From: Salipiger bermudensis
Lineage (GTDB): Bacteria > Pseudomonadota > Alphaproteobacteria > Rhodobacterales > Rhodobacteraceae
Assembly: GCF_019801965.1 (NCBI RefSeq)
Contig: NZ_JAHVIA010000003.1
Span: 186,001-250,000 of the forward strand
Reading direction: 5' to 3'
DNA length: 64,000 bases
Part shown: positions 35,883 through 46,918 of the stretch, piece by piece
How positions within the stretch are numbered: the first letter of the stretch is position 1
Layout of the letters: every line of letters starts with the position of its first letter
Position numbers and translations under genes: made by a program
The notes under the pieces: generated by a model
The model's database searches: none
Told to the model about the DNA's origin: nothing
Seen by the model: the letters and a program-made list of their open reading frames with translations, nothing else

Positions 35883-36569
35883 TCAGTCGCCGCTCTGGAT
35901 GCGCGAGATCAGCTCTTCGACCGACGGCCCCATCGCCTCGACGATCAGAGCCACCCCTTCGGCGTTCGGATGAATGCCGTCCCCCTGCATCATCCCCGCC
36001 GCGTCCTGCGGCGTGCCGCCCTCGGGCAGGATGCCTCGGAAGAAATCCGGATAATACAGCGTGTCATAGGTCTCGGCGAGCTCGGGATAGATCGCGTCGA
36101 ACGTGGCCTTGTAGTCGGCCCCGTAATTGCCCGGCGCAGTCATGCCCACCAGCAAGACCTCGATTTCCTTCGCCTCCGCGACCTCCAGAATCCCCTCGAG
36201 ATTGGCCCGCGAGGTCTCGGGCGGCAGGCCGCGCAGCAGATCGTTGCCGCCAAGCGCCACGATCATGCCCTCGATTTCCGGCGTCAGAGACCACTCCACG
36301 CGCGACAGGCCACCGGCGGTGGTGTCGCCCGACACGCCGCCATTGACCAGCCGGACGTCATGGCCACGCTCCGCCAGCCAGGCCCGCATCTGCGGCACGA
36401 AGCCCTCGTCCTCGATCAGACCGTAGCCCTGCGTGAGGCTGTCGCCCAGCGCCAGAAGGTGCACCGTCTCGGCCGCCGCGGGCAGCGCCGGGGCTCCGCA
36501 GAAGACAACCAGTCCCGCCAGCGCCTTGTTGCGCCACGCGGGGAACCCATATGTAAGCGAACGCATCAT
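35883..36569 (-). CDS. Arylesterase / multifunctional lysophospholipase (TesA-like, GDSL)
   Basis: 228 residues. A signal peptide (about 1-33) leads to an SGNH-hydrolase domain: block I LALGDSLTQGYG (Ser44), block II LVNGGVSGDTT, block III VALGGNDLLRG and block V GDGIHPNAEG (Asp197, His200). It hydrolyses esters or thioesters in the periplasm. It is divergent from the ABC-ATPase/FtsX-permease pair, the same neighbourhood as E. coli tesA-ybbA-ybbP, which supports a shared ancestral module. Confidence 0.93.
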   Translation of the reverse strand: MMRSLTYGFPAWRNKALAGLVVFCGAPALPAAAETVHLLALGDSLTQGYGLIEDEGFVPQMRAWLAERGHDVRLVNGGVSGDTTAGGLSRVEWSLTPEIEGMIVALGGNDLLRGLPPETSRANLEGILEVAEAKEIEVLLVGMTAPGNYGADYKATFDAIYPELAETYDTLYYPDFFRGILPEGGTPQDAAGMMQGDGIHPNAEGVALIVEAMGPSVEELISRIQSGD

Positions 36570-36586
36570 TTTCCGGACGCTCCTTC

Positions 36587-37279
36587 ATGCCTGATCCCGT
36601 CATTGCCCTGAAAGATGTCACACTCAGCCTGCGCGGCAATGCCGGAATGGTGGAAATCCTCCACGGCATCTCGCTGGAGGTGGCCAAGGGCGAGACGCTG
36701 GCGCTGATCGGACCCTCGGGTAGCGGCAAATCCTCGCTGCTGATGGTGATGGGCGGGCTCGAGAGCGCCAGCTCGGGCACCGTCTCGGTGCTGGGCAGCG
36801 ACCTGACCGCGATGGACGAAGACCGCATGGCGCGCTTTCGCCGCGATCACATGGGCGTGGTGTTCCAGAGCTTCAACCTGATCCCGACCATGACCGCGCT
36901 GGAAAACGTCGCCACGCCGCTGGAGCTGGCCGGCGACCGCGAGGCCTTTGCCAAGGCCGAGGCGGAGCTCGAGGCGGTCGGCCTTGGCCACCGCGCCGAT
37001 CACTACCCGGCGCAGATGTCGGGCGGCGAGCAGCAGCGCGTGGCGCTGGCCCGCGCCTCCGCGCCGCGCCCGGATGTGCTGCTTGCCGACGAGCCCACCG
37101 GCAATCTCGACGGCAAGAACGGCGACGCGATCATGGATCTGCTCTTTGGCCTGCGCGACCGCCACGGCGCCACGCTGGTGCTCGTCACCCACTCCAACAC
37201 TCTCGCGCAGCGTTGCGACCGGGTGGTGCGGCTGACCGACGGCACCGTCGCCGGCGAGGTGGCGAGGGCCGCCGAATGA
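36587..37279 (+). CDS. ABC transporter ATP-binding protein (YbbA/LolD-like)
   Basis: 230 residues. Walker A GPSGSGKSS, Q-loop VFQSFNLIPTM, signature MSGGEQQRVALARA, Walker B VLLADEPTGNLD and the H-loop VTHSNT are all intact. It powers a MacB/LolCDE-type system, probably with the FtsX-type permease whose start overlaps its stop by ATGA. Such systems move lipoproteins or hydrophobic molecules or perform mechanotransmission; the cargo here is unknown. Confidence 0.95.
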   Translation: MPDPVIALKDVTLSLRGNAGMVEILHGISLEVAKGETLALIGPSGSGKSSLLMVMGGLESASSGTVSVLGSDLTAMDEDRMARFRRDHMGVVFQSFNLIPTMTALENVATPLELAGDREAFAKAEAELEAVGLGHRADHYPAQMSGGEQQRVALARASAPRPDVLLADEPTGNLDGKNGDAIMDLLFGLRDRHGATLVLVTHSNTLAQRCDRVVRLTDGTVAGEVARAAE

Positions 37280-39801
37280 GCCTTGCCATCTCGGCCCGCT
37301 TCGCCCGCCGCGAGCTGCGCGGCGGCCTGCGCGGCTTCCGCATCTTCCTCGCCTGCCTGACCCTCGGCGTCGCCGCGATTGCGGGTGTCGGCTCGGTGCG
37401 CTCGGCGATCCAGGCCGGGCTTGCCGATCAGGGTGCCATCCTGCTCGGCGGCGACGCGCAGGCGGAATTCACCTACCGCTTCGCCTCCGAGGAAGAGCTG
37501 GCCTGGCTCGAAGGCGTCTCGACGGCGCTCTCCGAGATTACCGATTTCCGCTCCATGGCGGTGGCCGAGACCGTGTCCGGCCCCGAGCGCGGGCTGACGC
37601 AGGTGAAATCGGTTGACGATGCCTATCCGCTGCTGGGCGAGATGGTGCTCGACCCTCCGATGCCGCTGGCGCAGGCGCTCGATGGCGGCGATTTCCCCGG
37701 CGCGGTGATGGCGCCGGTGCTGGCCGATCGGCTGGGCCTCGTCCCCGGCGACAGCTTCCGCCTCGGCACCCAGGACTTTACCCTAAGCGCCATCATCGTC
37801 ACCGAGCCCGACGATGCCGGCGACGGCTTCGGCCTCGGCCCCCGCACGCTGGTGCGGACCTCCGATCTCGAGGGCTCCGGCCTGCTCGCCCCCGGCTCGC
37901 TCTACGAGACCGAGTACCGCATGCTGCTGCCCGAGGGCGCCGATCTCGACGCGCTCAAGGCGCAGGCCGAGGACCGTTTCCGCGACACCGGCATCCGCTG
38001 GCGCGATTCCCGCAACGGCGCGCCGGGGGTGGCGCGGTTCGTCGACCGGCTGGGCAGCTTCCTCGTGCTGGTCGGGCTCTCCGGCCTCGCGGTCGGTGGC
38101 ATCGGGGTCTCTGCGGCGGTGCGCTCCTACCTCGCGCGAAAGACGCCGGTGATCGCGACGCTGCGCACCCTCGGTGCCAGCCGCGGCGTGATCTTCCAGA
38201 CCTATTTCCTGCAGATCGGCGCGCTCAGCCTGCTCGGCATCGCGCTCGGCCTGATCCTCGGCGCCGGCGTACCGCTGATCTTCGCCCCGCTCATCACCCA
38301 GTCGCTGCCAATCCCGGTGCTCTTCACGCTCTATCCCGGCCCGCTGCTCGAGGCTGCGATCTACGGCGTGCTGACGGCGCTGCTCTTCACCCTCTGGCCG
38401 CTGGCCCGCACCGAGGAGGTCCGCGCCGCCGCCCTGTTCCGCGACGCGCTCGACAGCGCCCGCGCTCTGCCCGCCGCGCGCTACCTCGTGGCCACCGCCC
38501 TGCTGGTCGCGCTGCTCGTGGGCGTGGCGATGCTGTTCTCCGGCGATCCCCGCATCACCCTTTGGACCGCCGGCGGCATCCTCGGCGCGCTGCTGATCCT
38601 CGCCCTTGCCGCCACCGGCATTCGCGCGCTGGCCCGCCGCGCCACCGGCGCCGCCCGCGGCCGTCCGGTCTGGCGCTGGGCGCTTGGCGCCATCGGCGGC
38701 CCGCGCGAGACCGCGGCCTCGGTGGTTCTGTCGCTCGGGCTGGGCCTCTCGGTGCTCGCCGCCATCGGCCAGATCGACGGCAACCTGCGCGCCGCGATCA
38801 ACCGCGACCTTCCCGAGATCGCGCCGTCCTATTTCTTCGTCGACATCCAGCCGAACCAGATCGACGGCTATCTCGCGCGTCTCGAGGGCGATGAAGCCGT
38901 GAGCCGCATCGACACCGCGCCGATGCTGCGCGGCGTGATCACCGAGATCAACGGCGTGGACGCGCAACAGGTGGCCGGAGATCACTGGGTGGTCCGCGGC
39001 GACCGCGGCATCACCTACGCCGCGCAACCGGACGCGCGCACCATCATCACCGAAGGCGAGTGGTGGCCCGAGGGATATGACGGCCCGCCGCAGATCAGCT
39101 TCGCCCGCGAGGAGGCCGAGGAGATCGGCCTTTCCCTGGGCGACGAGATCACCTTCAACGTGCTCGGCCGCGACATCACCGCCACGATCACCAGCTTCCG
39201 CGACGTGGATTTCTCCACCGCCGGCATCGGTTTCGTGATGACGCTGAACCCCGCCGCCCTGCAGGGCGCGCCGCACACCTTCATCTCCACGGTCTATGCC
39301 GAGCCCGAGGCCGAGGCGCAGATCCTGCGCGATCTCGCCTCCGCCTATCCCAACATCACCGCGATCCGCGTGAAGGACGCCATCGACCGCGTGGCCGAGC
39401 TGCTCGAGGGCGTCGGCAGCGCCATCCGCTGGGGCGCCGCGGCGACGCTGCTCACCGGCTTCCTCGTGCTGATCGGCGCGGCGGCGGCGGGAGAGGGCGC
39501 GCGCACCTACGAGGCGGCGGTGCTCAAGACGCTGGGCGCCAGCCGGGCCCGCATCCTGCAGAGCTTCGCCCTGCGCTCGGCGCTTCTGGGCGCCGGCGCC
39601 GGCATCGTGGCGCTCGGCGCCGGCATCCTCGGCGGCTGGGCGATCAGCCGCTTCATCATGGAGACCGATTTCGCGGTGATGTGGCCCTCGGCGCTCGGCA
39701 TCATCGCCGGCGGCGTCATCGCCACGCTGCTGGCCGGGCTCGGCTTCGCCTGGCGGCCACTTTCCGCCCGTCCTGCCCGGGTCCTGCGGGCGCGCGAATA
39801 G
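37276..39801 (+). CDS. FtsX-like ABC transporter permease (YbbP-like)
   Basis: 841 residues with about ten membrane helices in two FtsX repeats: FIFLACLTLGVAAIAGVGSV at the N-terminus, a large periplasmic loop, the FtsX core LVLVGLSGLAVGGIGVSAAV near 275, a central cluster of helices, a second periplasmic loop and the last FtsX core LLTGFLVLIGAAAAGEGART near 735. It pairs with the preceding ATPase (ATGA overlap at 37276-37279). The frame is also open from 37213, but that part lies inside the ATPase gene. Confidence 0.93.
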   Translation: MSLAISARFARRELRGGLRGFRIFLACLTLGVAAIAGVGSVRSAIQAGLADQGAILLGGDAQAEFTYRFASEEELAWLEGVSTALSEITDFRSMAVAETVSGPERGLTQVKSVDDAYPLLGEMVLDPPMPLAQALDGGDFPGAVMAPVLADRLGLVPGDSFRLGTQDFTLSAIIVTEPDDAGDGFGLGPRTLVRTSDLEGSGLLAPGSLYETEYRMLLPEGADLDALKAQAEDRFRDTGIRWRDSRNGAPGVARFVDRLGSFLVLVGLSGLAVGGIGVSAAVRSYLARKTPVIATLRTLGASRGVIFQTYFLQIGALSLLGIALGLILGAGVPLIFAPLITQSLPIPVLFTLYPGPLLEAAIYGVLTALLFTLWPLARTEEVRAAALFRDALDSARALPAARYLVATALLVALLVGVAMLFSGDPRITLWTAGGILGALLILALAATGIRALARRATGAARGRPVWRWALGAIGGPRETAASVVLSLGLGLSVLAAIGQIDGNLRAAINRDLPEIAPSYFFVDIQPNQIDGYLARLEGDEAVSRIDTAPMLRGVITEINGVDAQQVAGDHWVVRGDRGITYAAQPDARTIITEGEWWPEGYDGPPQISFAREEAEEIGLSLGDEITFNVLGRDITATITSFRDVDFSTAGIGFVMTLNPAALQGAPHTFISTVYAEPEAEAQILRDLASAYPNITAIRVKDAIDRVAELLEGVGSAIRWGAAATLLTGFLVLIGAAAAGEGARTYEAAVLKTLGASRARILQSFALRSALLGAGAGIVALGAGILGGWAISRFIMETDFAVMWPSALGIIAGGVIATLLAGLGFAWRPLSARPARVLRARE

Positions 39802-39871
39802 GCAGCCTTGCACCCCGGCGCAGCCGCTGGCAAAGCCCGACACACACCCTGGCTGACCAAGGACCCGAGCG

Positions 39872-40747
39872 ATGAGCGACACCCTCCCGATGCCGGTCTC
39901 GACCCTGAGCAAGGCGCAGCGCAGTTCGATCCTCAACCTCGTGCGCCGCGCCGCCCGGGCCGAGATCCTGCCCCGCTTCCGCAATCTCGAGAGCGGCGAG
40001 ATCGACCAGAAGAAGAACCACCAGGACCTGGTGACAGAGGCCGACCGCGCCGCCGAGCGGATGATCGCCCGCGGCCTGCTGGCGATGTTTCCCAACGCGC
40101 TGATCGTCGGCGAGGAAAACGTCGCCGCCCACCCCGAGGTGCTCGACAAGGTGGCCGGCGCCGAGCTCGCCTTCACCATCGATCCGGTCGACGGCACCTG
40201 GAACTACGCCCACGGTCTGACAACCTTCGGAGTCATCGTCTCGGCGCTGCGCTTCGGCACCCCGGTCTTCGGCCTGATCTACGATCCGGTGATGGACGAC
40301 GTGGTGCTGGGCGAGGCCGGCGGCCCGGCGGAGCTGGTCATGCCCACCAGGCGCAAGCGCCGCACCCTCTCGGTCTCCGACGGCGGCCCGGTCCAGGAGC
40401 TGCAGGGCTACCTGCCGCTCTACATGCTGCCCACCGACAAACAGGCCGAGATGGCCGCCCTCCTGCCCCGCTTCGAGCGTGTTCTGTCGCTGCGCTGCTC
40501 GGCCCACGAGATGCGCATGCTGGCGCAGGGCCACGTGGATTTCGTGCTCTCCGCCGGGCTCACCCCCTGGGATCACGCCGCGGGCGCCCTGCTCTGCCAG
40601 TTGGCCGGCGGCCATGTCGCCATGCTCGACGGCTCCGAGTACAACGCCGCAAAGCGCGACGGCTACCTGCTCTGCGCCTCTGACCCCGCCACCTGGGGCC
40701 GCATCCGCGACACCTTCGCCTTCCTCCTCGACCTGCCCGCCCCCTGA
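39872..40747 (+). CDS. Inositol monophosphatase family phosphatase
   Basis: 291 residues. The Mg2+-binding motifs of the family are present: EADRAAERMI, GEEN (metal-site Glu), DPVDGTWNYAHGLTTFG (a DPxDGTxN variant with Trp in place of the usual Thr/Ala) and WDHAAGALLCQLAGG at the C-terminus. Possible substrates are inositol phosphates, histidinol phosphate or PAP; I do not assign one. It lies 70 nt after the FtsX permease on the same strand and ends before two hairpin repeats. Confidence 0.88.
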   Translation: MSDTLPMPVSTLSKAQRSSILNLVRRAARAEILPRFRNLESGEIDQKKNHQDLVTEADRAAERMIARGLLAMFPNALIVGEENVAAHPEVLDKVAGAELAFTIDPVDGTWNYAHGLTTFGVIVSALRFGTPVFGLIYDPVMDDVVLGEAGGPAELVMPTRRKRRTLSVSDGGPVQELQGYLPLYMLPTDKQAEMAALLPRFERVLSLRCSAHEMRMLAQGHVDFVLSAGLTPWDHAAGALLCQLAGGHVAMLDGSEYNAAKRDGYLLCASDPATWGRIRDTFAFLLDLPAP

Positions 40748-40772
40748 CCGGGCCCACCAGAGACCGGCGCCC

Positions 40773-40832
40773 CTGCTTCTTCTGGCCCAAAATATCCCGG
40801 GGAGCGCGAGGGGCTGGCCCCTCGCTCCGGCG
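40773..40832 (+). repeat. Intergenic repeat copy 5 (long form with hairpin)
   Basis: A 60-nt unit starting CTGCTTCTTCTGGCCCAAAA and ending with a hairpin: CGAGGGG (40807-40813), loop CTGG, CCCCTCG (40818-40824), extended by GGAG/CTCC outside. It is 92% identical to copy 6. Placed between the stops of the convergent phosphatase and gcvP genes, it may act as a terminator for both. Confidence 0.75.
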
Positions 40833-40923
40833 CCCGAAACCCCACGCCACCGCCCGGGCAAACGCCCCTCCCGACGGGCCGCCAACGAAAAGGCCCCGCC
40901 CTCCCAACCGGCGAGCGGGGCCG

Positions 40924-40983
40924 CTGCTTCTTCTGGCCGGAAATATCCCGGGGAGCGTGAGGGGCTGGCCCCTCACTCAGGCG
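40924..40983 (+). repeat. Intergenic repeat copy 6 (long form with hairpin)
   Basis: Aligned to copy 5 with 55 of 60 bases identical. Two of the five differences are paired: C40807-G40824 in copy 5 becomes T40958-A40975 here, keeping the stem TGAGGGG/CCCCTCA. It lies just before the gcvP stop. The stretch 40748-40993 is filled mainly by copies 5 and 6. Confidence 0.75.
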
Positions 40984-40993
40984 CTCTCACACC

Positions 40994-43840
<2,847 letters not shown>

Positions 43841-43882
43841 CTCTCACCTCTTGCAGCGCGGCGGACAGGGCGCACCGCTGTG

Positions 43883-43907
43883 CTTCTCTACGTTTCAAAT
43901 ACTCAAA
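43883..43907 (+). repeat. Intergenic repeat copy 7 (short form)
   Basis: The same 25-nt box as copies 3 and 4 (CTTCTCTACGT then CAAATACTCAAA), one base different from copy 4. It lies in the gcvH-gcvP gap, 43 nt upstream of the gcvP start, in the same relation to its downstream minus-strand gene as copies 3 and 4 have to lysA. Confidence 0.7.
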
Positions 43908-44007
43908 ATCCGGCCACGCCCGTCCCGCGCAGAGGCCGGGACGGGGGCAGGATCTCGTCTTTCGGGCAGCCGTGCCAGCCGTCGCCAGGGACGGCCGGCG
44001 CGCGGCA

Positions 44008-44367
44008 TCAGCCCACGAACTTCTTGTAGGCGGCTTCGTCCATCAGCTCGTCGAGCACCGAGAGATCCTCGATCTTGAGCTTGAAGAACCAGGCGTCGCC
44101 CTCCGGGTCCTCGTTGACCTTGCCGGGATCGTCGACCAGCGCCTCGTTGACCTCGACGATCTCGCCATCGACGGGCGCAAGGATGTCGGAGGCGGCCTTG
44201 ACCGACTCGATCACCACCACCTCGTCATCCTTGCTGACCGTGGTGCCGGCCTCGGGCAGTTCGACGAAGACCACGTCGCCAAGCTGCTCGGCGGCGTGGC
44301 TGGTGATGCCCACCACGACAAGATCGTCCTCGACGCGCAGCCATTCATGTTCTTCGGTGAATTTCAT
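44008..44367 (-). CDS. gcvH: Glycine cleavage system H protein
   Basis: A 119-residue lipoyl carrier. [22 protein letters not shown] is the conserved N-terminus; the lipoylated Lys is in [10 protein letters not shown], followed by [13 protein letters not shown]. It shuttles the aminomethyl group between P- and T-proteins. It starts 18 nt after the gcvT stop on the same strand. Confidence 0.97.
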   Translation of the reverse strand: MKFTEEHEWLRVEDDLVVVGITSHAAEQLGDVVFVELPEAGTTVSKDDEVVVIESVKAASDILAPVDGEIVEVNEALVDDPGKVNEDPEGDAWFFKLKIEDLSVLDELMDEAAYKKFVG

Positions 44368-44385
44368 CTCGCTGGATCCCTCTTG

Positions 44386-45513
44386 TCAGCGCTTGTAGCT
44401 TTGTTTCACGTGCGGCAGCGTCACCACCTCGACAGGCAGACGCTTGCCGCGCACCTCTCCGTAAAGACGCGTGCCCGGCGTGGCCCGTTCCGAGGGAACA
44501 TACCCCATCGCCACCGGGCCGCCCACCGTCGGGCCGAAGCCGCCAGAGGTGATGCGCCCGACCGGCGCGCCGCCGGTCTCGTTTTCGAAAAGCTTGATCC
44601 CCTCGCGCATCGGCGCGCGGCCCTCGGGCTTCAGCCCGACGCGGACGCTCGGCGCGCCGCTGGCGATCTCGGGGAGGATAATGTCGGCGCCGGGGAAGCC
44701 CCCCGCACGCTCGCCATCGGCGCGCCGGACCTTCTGGATCGCCCAGAGCAGGTTGCCCGCCGCCGGCGTGGTGGTGGTGTCGATGTCGTGGCCATAGAGG
44801 CAGAGCCCGGCCTCGAGCCGCAGCGAATCCCGCGCGCCGAGCCCGATCGCATCGACCGCCTCCTGCGCCAGCAGCGCCTCGGCCAGAGCCACCGCCGCGC
44901 CTTCCGGCACCGAGATCTCGTAGCCGTCCTCGCCGGTATAGCCCGAGCGCGAGACCCAGGCCTCGACACCCATGAGCTCGACGGTGGCGACATCCATGAA
45001 GCGCATCTCCGCCACCGCCGGGTTCAGCGCGGCGAGCGCCGCTTCGGCGCCTGGCCCCTGCAGCGCCAGCAGCGCGCGGTCCTCGATATACTCGATCGAG
45101 ACGCCCTTCGGCTCGAGCCCGGCGCGCAGTCGCGCGACATCGGTCTCCTTGCAGGCGGCGTTGACCACGAGGAACAGGTGATCGCCGCGATTGGCGATCA
45201 TCAGGTCATCCTCGATGCCGCCCTGATCGTTGGTGAACAGCCCGTAGCGCTGCCGGCCCTCGGCCAGCGCTGCGACCGACACCGGCACCAGCGTCTCAAG
45301 CGCCAGCGCCACAGCCTTGGGATCGTCGCCGCGCAGGATCACCTGCCCCATGTGGCTCACATCGAAGAGCCCGGCGGCTGCACGCGTGTGCAGGTGCTCT
45401 TTCATCACGCCGAGTTTGTACTGAACCGGCATATCGTAACCGGCAAACGGCACCATCTTCGCGCCAAGCGCGAGGTGCAGGTCGTAAAGTGGCGTGCGTT
45501 TCAGCTCGTCCAT
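44386..45513 (-). CDS. gcvT: Aminomethyltransferase (glycine cleavage T protein)
   Basis: 375 residues. LYDLHLALGAKMVPFAGYDMPVQY opens it; the folate-binding region has DVSHMGQVILRG and SRSGYTGEDGYEI, with the C-terminal barrel ending GTRLYGEVRGKRLPVEV. It moves the methylene unit to tetrahydrofolate and releases ammonia. It is the first gene of the gcv operon, preceded by a tandem glycine riboswitch in its leader. Confidence 0.96.
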   Translation of the reverse strand: MDELKRTPLYDLHLALGAKMVPFAGYDMPVQYKLGVMKEHLHTRAAAGLFDVSHMGQVILRGDDPKAVALALETLVPVSVAALAEGRQRYGLFTNDQGGIEDDLMIANRGDHLFLVVNAACKETDVARLRAGLEPKGVSIEYIEDRALLALQGPGAEAALAALNPAVAEMRFMDVATVELMGVEAWVSRSGYTGEDGYEISVPEGAAVALAEALLAQEAVDAIGLGARDSLRLEAGLCLYGHDIDTTTTPAAGNLLWAIQKVRRADGERAGGFPGADIILPEIASGAPSVRVGLKPEGRAPMREGIKLFENETGGAPVGRITSGGFGPTVGGPVAMGYVPSERATPGTRLYGEVRGKRLPVEVVTLPHVKQSYKR

Positions 45514-45597
45514 GCGCTCTCACATCCCTCTGGCCCGGATGTGGCGCGTGGCGCAGCCCCGGACATTCCGTCACGCGGGCCGATCCCGCGCGTGAAA

Positions 45598-45755
45598 TGC
45601 CCCCTCTGTCCGTTAGCCTGAGATCGTTATCCCTTCGGCGGGCGCGGTCCCCCGCGCCACTCTCCAGAGTTCTGTCACCGCAAAGGTCCGTGGGCCTGAG
45701 AGTTTCCGGGGCGGTTGCTCCTTCGGCACCGGCGATGCCGGTTCTCCCTCTGCGA
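45598..45755 (-). ncRNA. Tandem glycine riboswitch in the gcvT leader
   Basis: Reading the minus strand, aptamer I shows GCCGAAGGAGCAA (about 45728-45716), AACTCTCAGGC (about 45704-45694) and GACAGAACTCTGGAGAG (about 45676-45660). Aptamer II follows with GCCGAAGGGATAACG, ATCTCAGGCTAACGGACAG (about 45639-45605). These are the conserved core elements of the gcvT-type glycine riboswitch. A G/C-rich hairpin at 45571-45595 (TCACGCGGG with CCCGCGCGTGA) may be the expression platform. Expected effect: gcv expression rises with glycine. Confidence 0.93.
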
Positions 45756-45778
45756 TGGCACTCAAGCTACGATGTTTG

Positions 45779-46258
45779 TCACTGGGCTGCAAGGACCGGG
45801 TCGACCTTGGCCATCGCACAGCGCCCCTCGGGGGCGAGAATGTCCATCAGCGGAGCATTGTCGCAGATCAGCGTGTCGAGGGTGATCGGGTCGAGCGTGG
45901 CGTAGAAGGCATTGGCCGCGTCGCTGAGCGCGATCTTCAGCCGGCAGGCCTCGGTCAGCGGGCAGGTGTTGTCGACATCGGCGAAGCACTCGGCCAGCGG
46001 CACCGGCGCCTCGAGCGCGCGGAACACGTCGCCGACGCGGATCTGCTCGGCCGGGCGCGCCAGCTCGAGCCCGCCGTTGCGGCCGCGCTGGGTGTGCAGG
46101 TAGCCCAGCTGCGCGAGCTGGTTGATGACCTGCGCGAGATGGTTTTCGGAGGCGTTGCATCGCTTGGCGATCTCGGATTTGGTCACCAGACGACCGGCGT
46201 TGGCCGCGCAATGCATCAGGACACGAACGGCGATGTTGGTTCTTTTTGTGACGCGCAC
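45779..46258 (-). CDS. nsrR: Rrf2 family iron-sulfur regulator, NsrR-like
   Basis: 159 residues. The winged helix (IAKRCNASENHLAQVINQLAQLGYL, about 30-54) is followed by the wing RGRNGGLELARP. Three cysteines Cys91, Cys99 and Cys105 (CFADVDNTC then ACRLK) are placed to bind an Fe-S cluster. The tail LSDAANAFYATLDPITLDTL resembles NsrR more than IscR; the Cys spacing also resembles RirA. As NsrR it would repress nitric-oxide-response genes until its cluster is nitrosylated. It lies 24 nt upstream of the riboswitch, same strand, with divergent transcription of the GGCT-like gene. Confidence 0.82.
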   Translation of the reverse strand: MRVTKRTNIAVRVLMHCAANAGRLVTKSEIAKRCNASENHLAQVINQLAQLGYLHTQRGRNGGLELARPAEQIRVGDVFRALEAPVPLAECFADVDNTCPLTEACRLKIALSDAANAFYATLDPITLDTLICDNAPLMDILAPEGRCAMAKVDPVLAAQ

Positions 46259-46316
46259 AGCCCGTCCTCCATGTTCAAAGGATGCGGGAGTTATACATGA
46301 TTAAGGAAATATCGAT

Positions 46317-46330
46317 TTGACATACATCAA
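46317..46330. promoter_or_regulatory. FNR/Dnr-type box between nsrR and the GGCT-like gene
   Basis: TTGACATACATCAA matches TTGAT-N4-ATCAA with one mismatch. It lies 59 nt before the nsrR start and 22 nt before the start of the plus-strand gene. FNR, FnrL or Dnr-type regulators act at such sites under low oxygen or NO, fitting control of nsrR. It also contains TTGACA, so a plain -35 element is an alternative reading. Confidence 0.5.
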
Positions 46331-46351
46331 TCCGGGACCGGCAAAACTAGT

Positions 46352-46918
46352 ATGAGCAGCGCTTTTTTCTTCGGTTACGGCTCGCTTGTGAACCGCCTGA
46401 CCCATGGCTTCACCCCGGCCCACACCGCCCGCGCCCGCGGCTGGCGCCGGGCCTGGCGCTGGACCGAGGCGCGCGAGGTCGCCTATCTCACCGCGATCCC
46501 CGACCCGGGCTGCGAGATCGAGGGGCTGATCGCGCCGGTGCCGCCGGATGGCTGGGCGGCGCTCGACCTGCGCGAACATGCCTATGACCGGCTCGATGCG
46601 CTGCACAGCGTCAGCCACGCCGCTCCCAGCGTCGAGCAGCTGGCGATCTACGCCATCCCCCCGGAGCGCATCTTCCCGCCCGATGCCCACCACCCGGTGC
46701 TGCTGAGCTATCTCGACGTCGTGGTTCAGGGCTACCTGGCCGAGTTCGGAGCCGGGGGCGCCGACCGCTTCTTCGCCACCACCACCGGCTGGGAGGCCCC
46801 AATCCTCGATGACCGCGCCGCGCCGCGCTACCCGCGCGCCCAGGCGCTCAGCGATGAAGAACGGCGCTTCGTCGATGACCGGCTGGCCGGGCTCGGGGCA
46901 CGGAAGGTGGCGGCGTGA
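46352..46918 (+). CDS. Gamma-glutamylcyclotransferase-like protein
   Basis: 188 residues. FFFGYGSLVNRL (residues 5-16) is the GGCT-fold entry loop, then ARGWRRAWRW and the acidic block LDLREHAYDRLDAL in the position of the catalytic Glu. Such proteins open or cyclise gamma-glutamyl peptides, or act in gamma-glutamylamine turnover. The stop overlaps the GTGATG start region of the following DUF2254 gene, suggesting one transcript. Confidence 0.82.
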   Translation: MSSAFFFGYGSLVNRLTHGFTPAHTARARGWRRAWRWTEAREVAYLTAIPDPGCEIEGLIAPVPPDGWAALDLREHAYDRLDALHSVSHAAPSVEQLAIYAIPPERIFPPDAHHPVLLSYLDVVVQGYLAEFGAGGADRFFATTTGWEAPILDDRAAPRYPRAQALSDEERRFVDDRLAGLGARKVAA

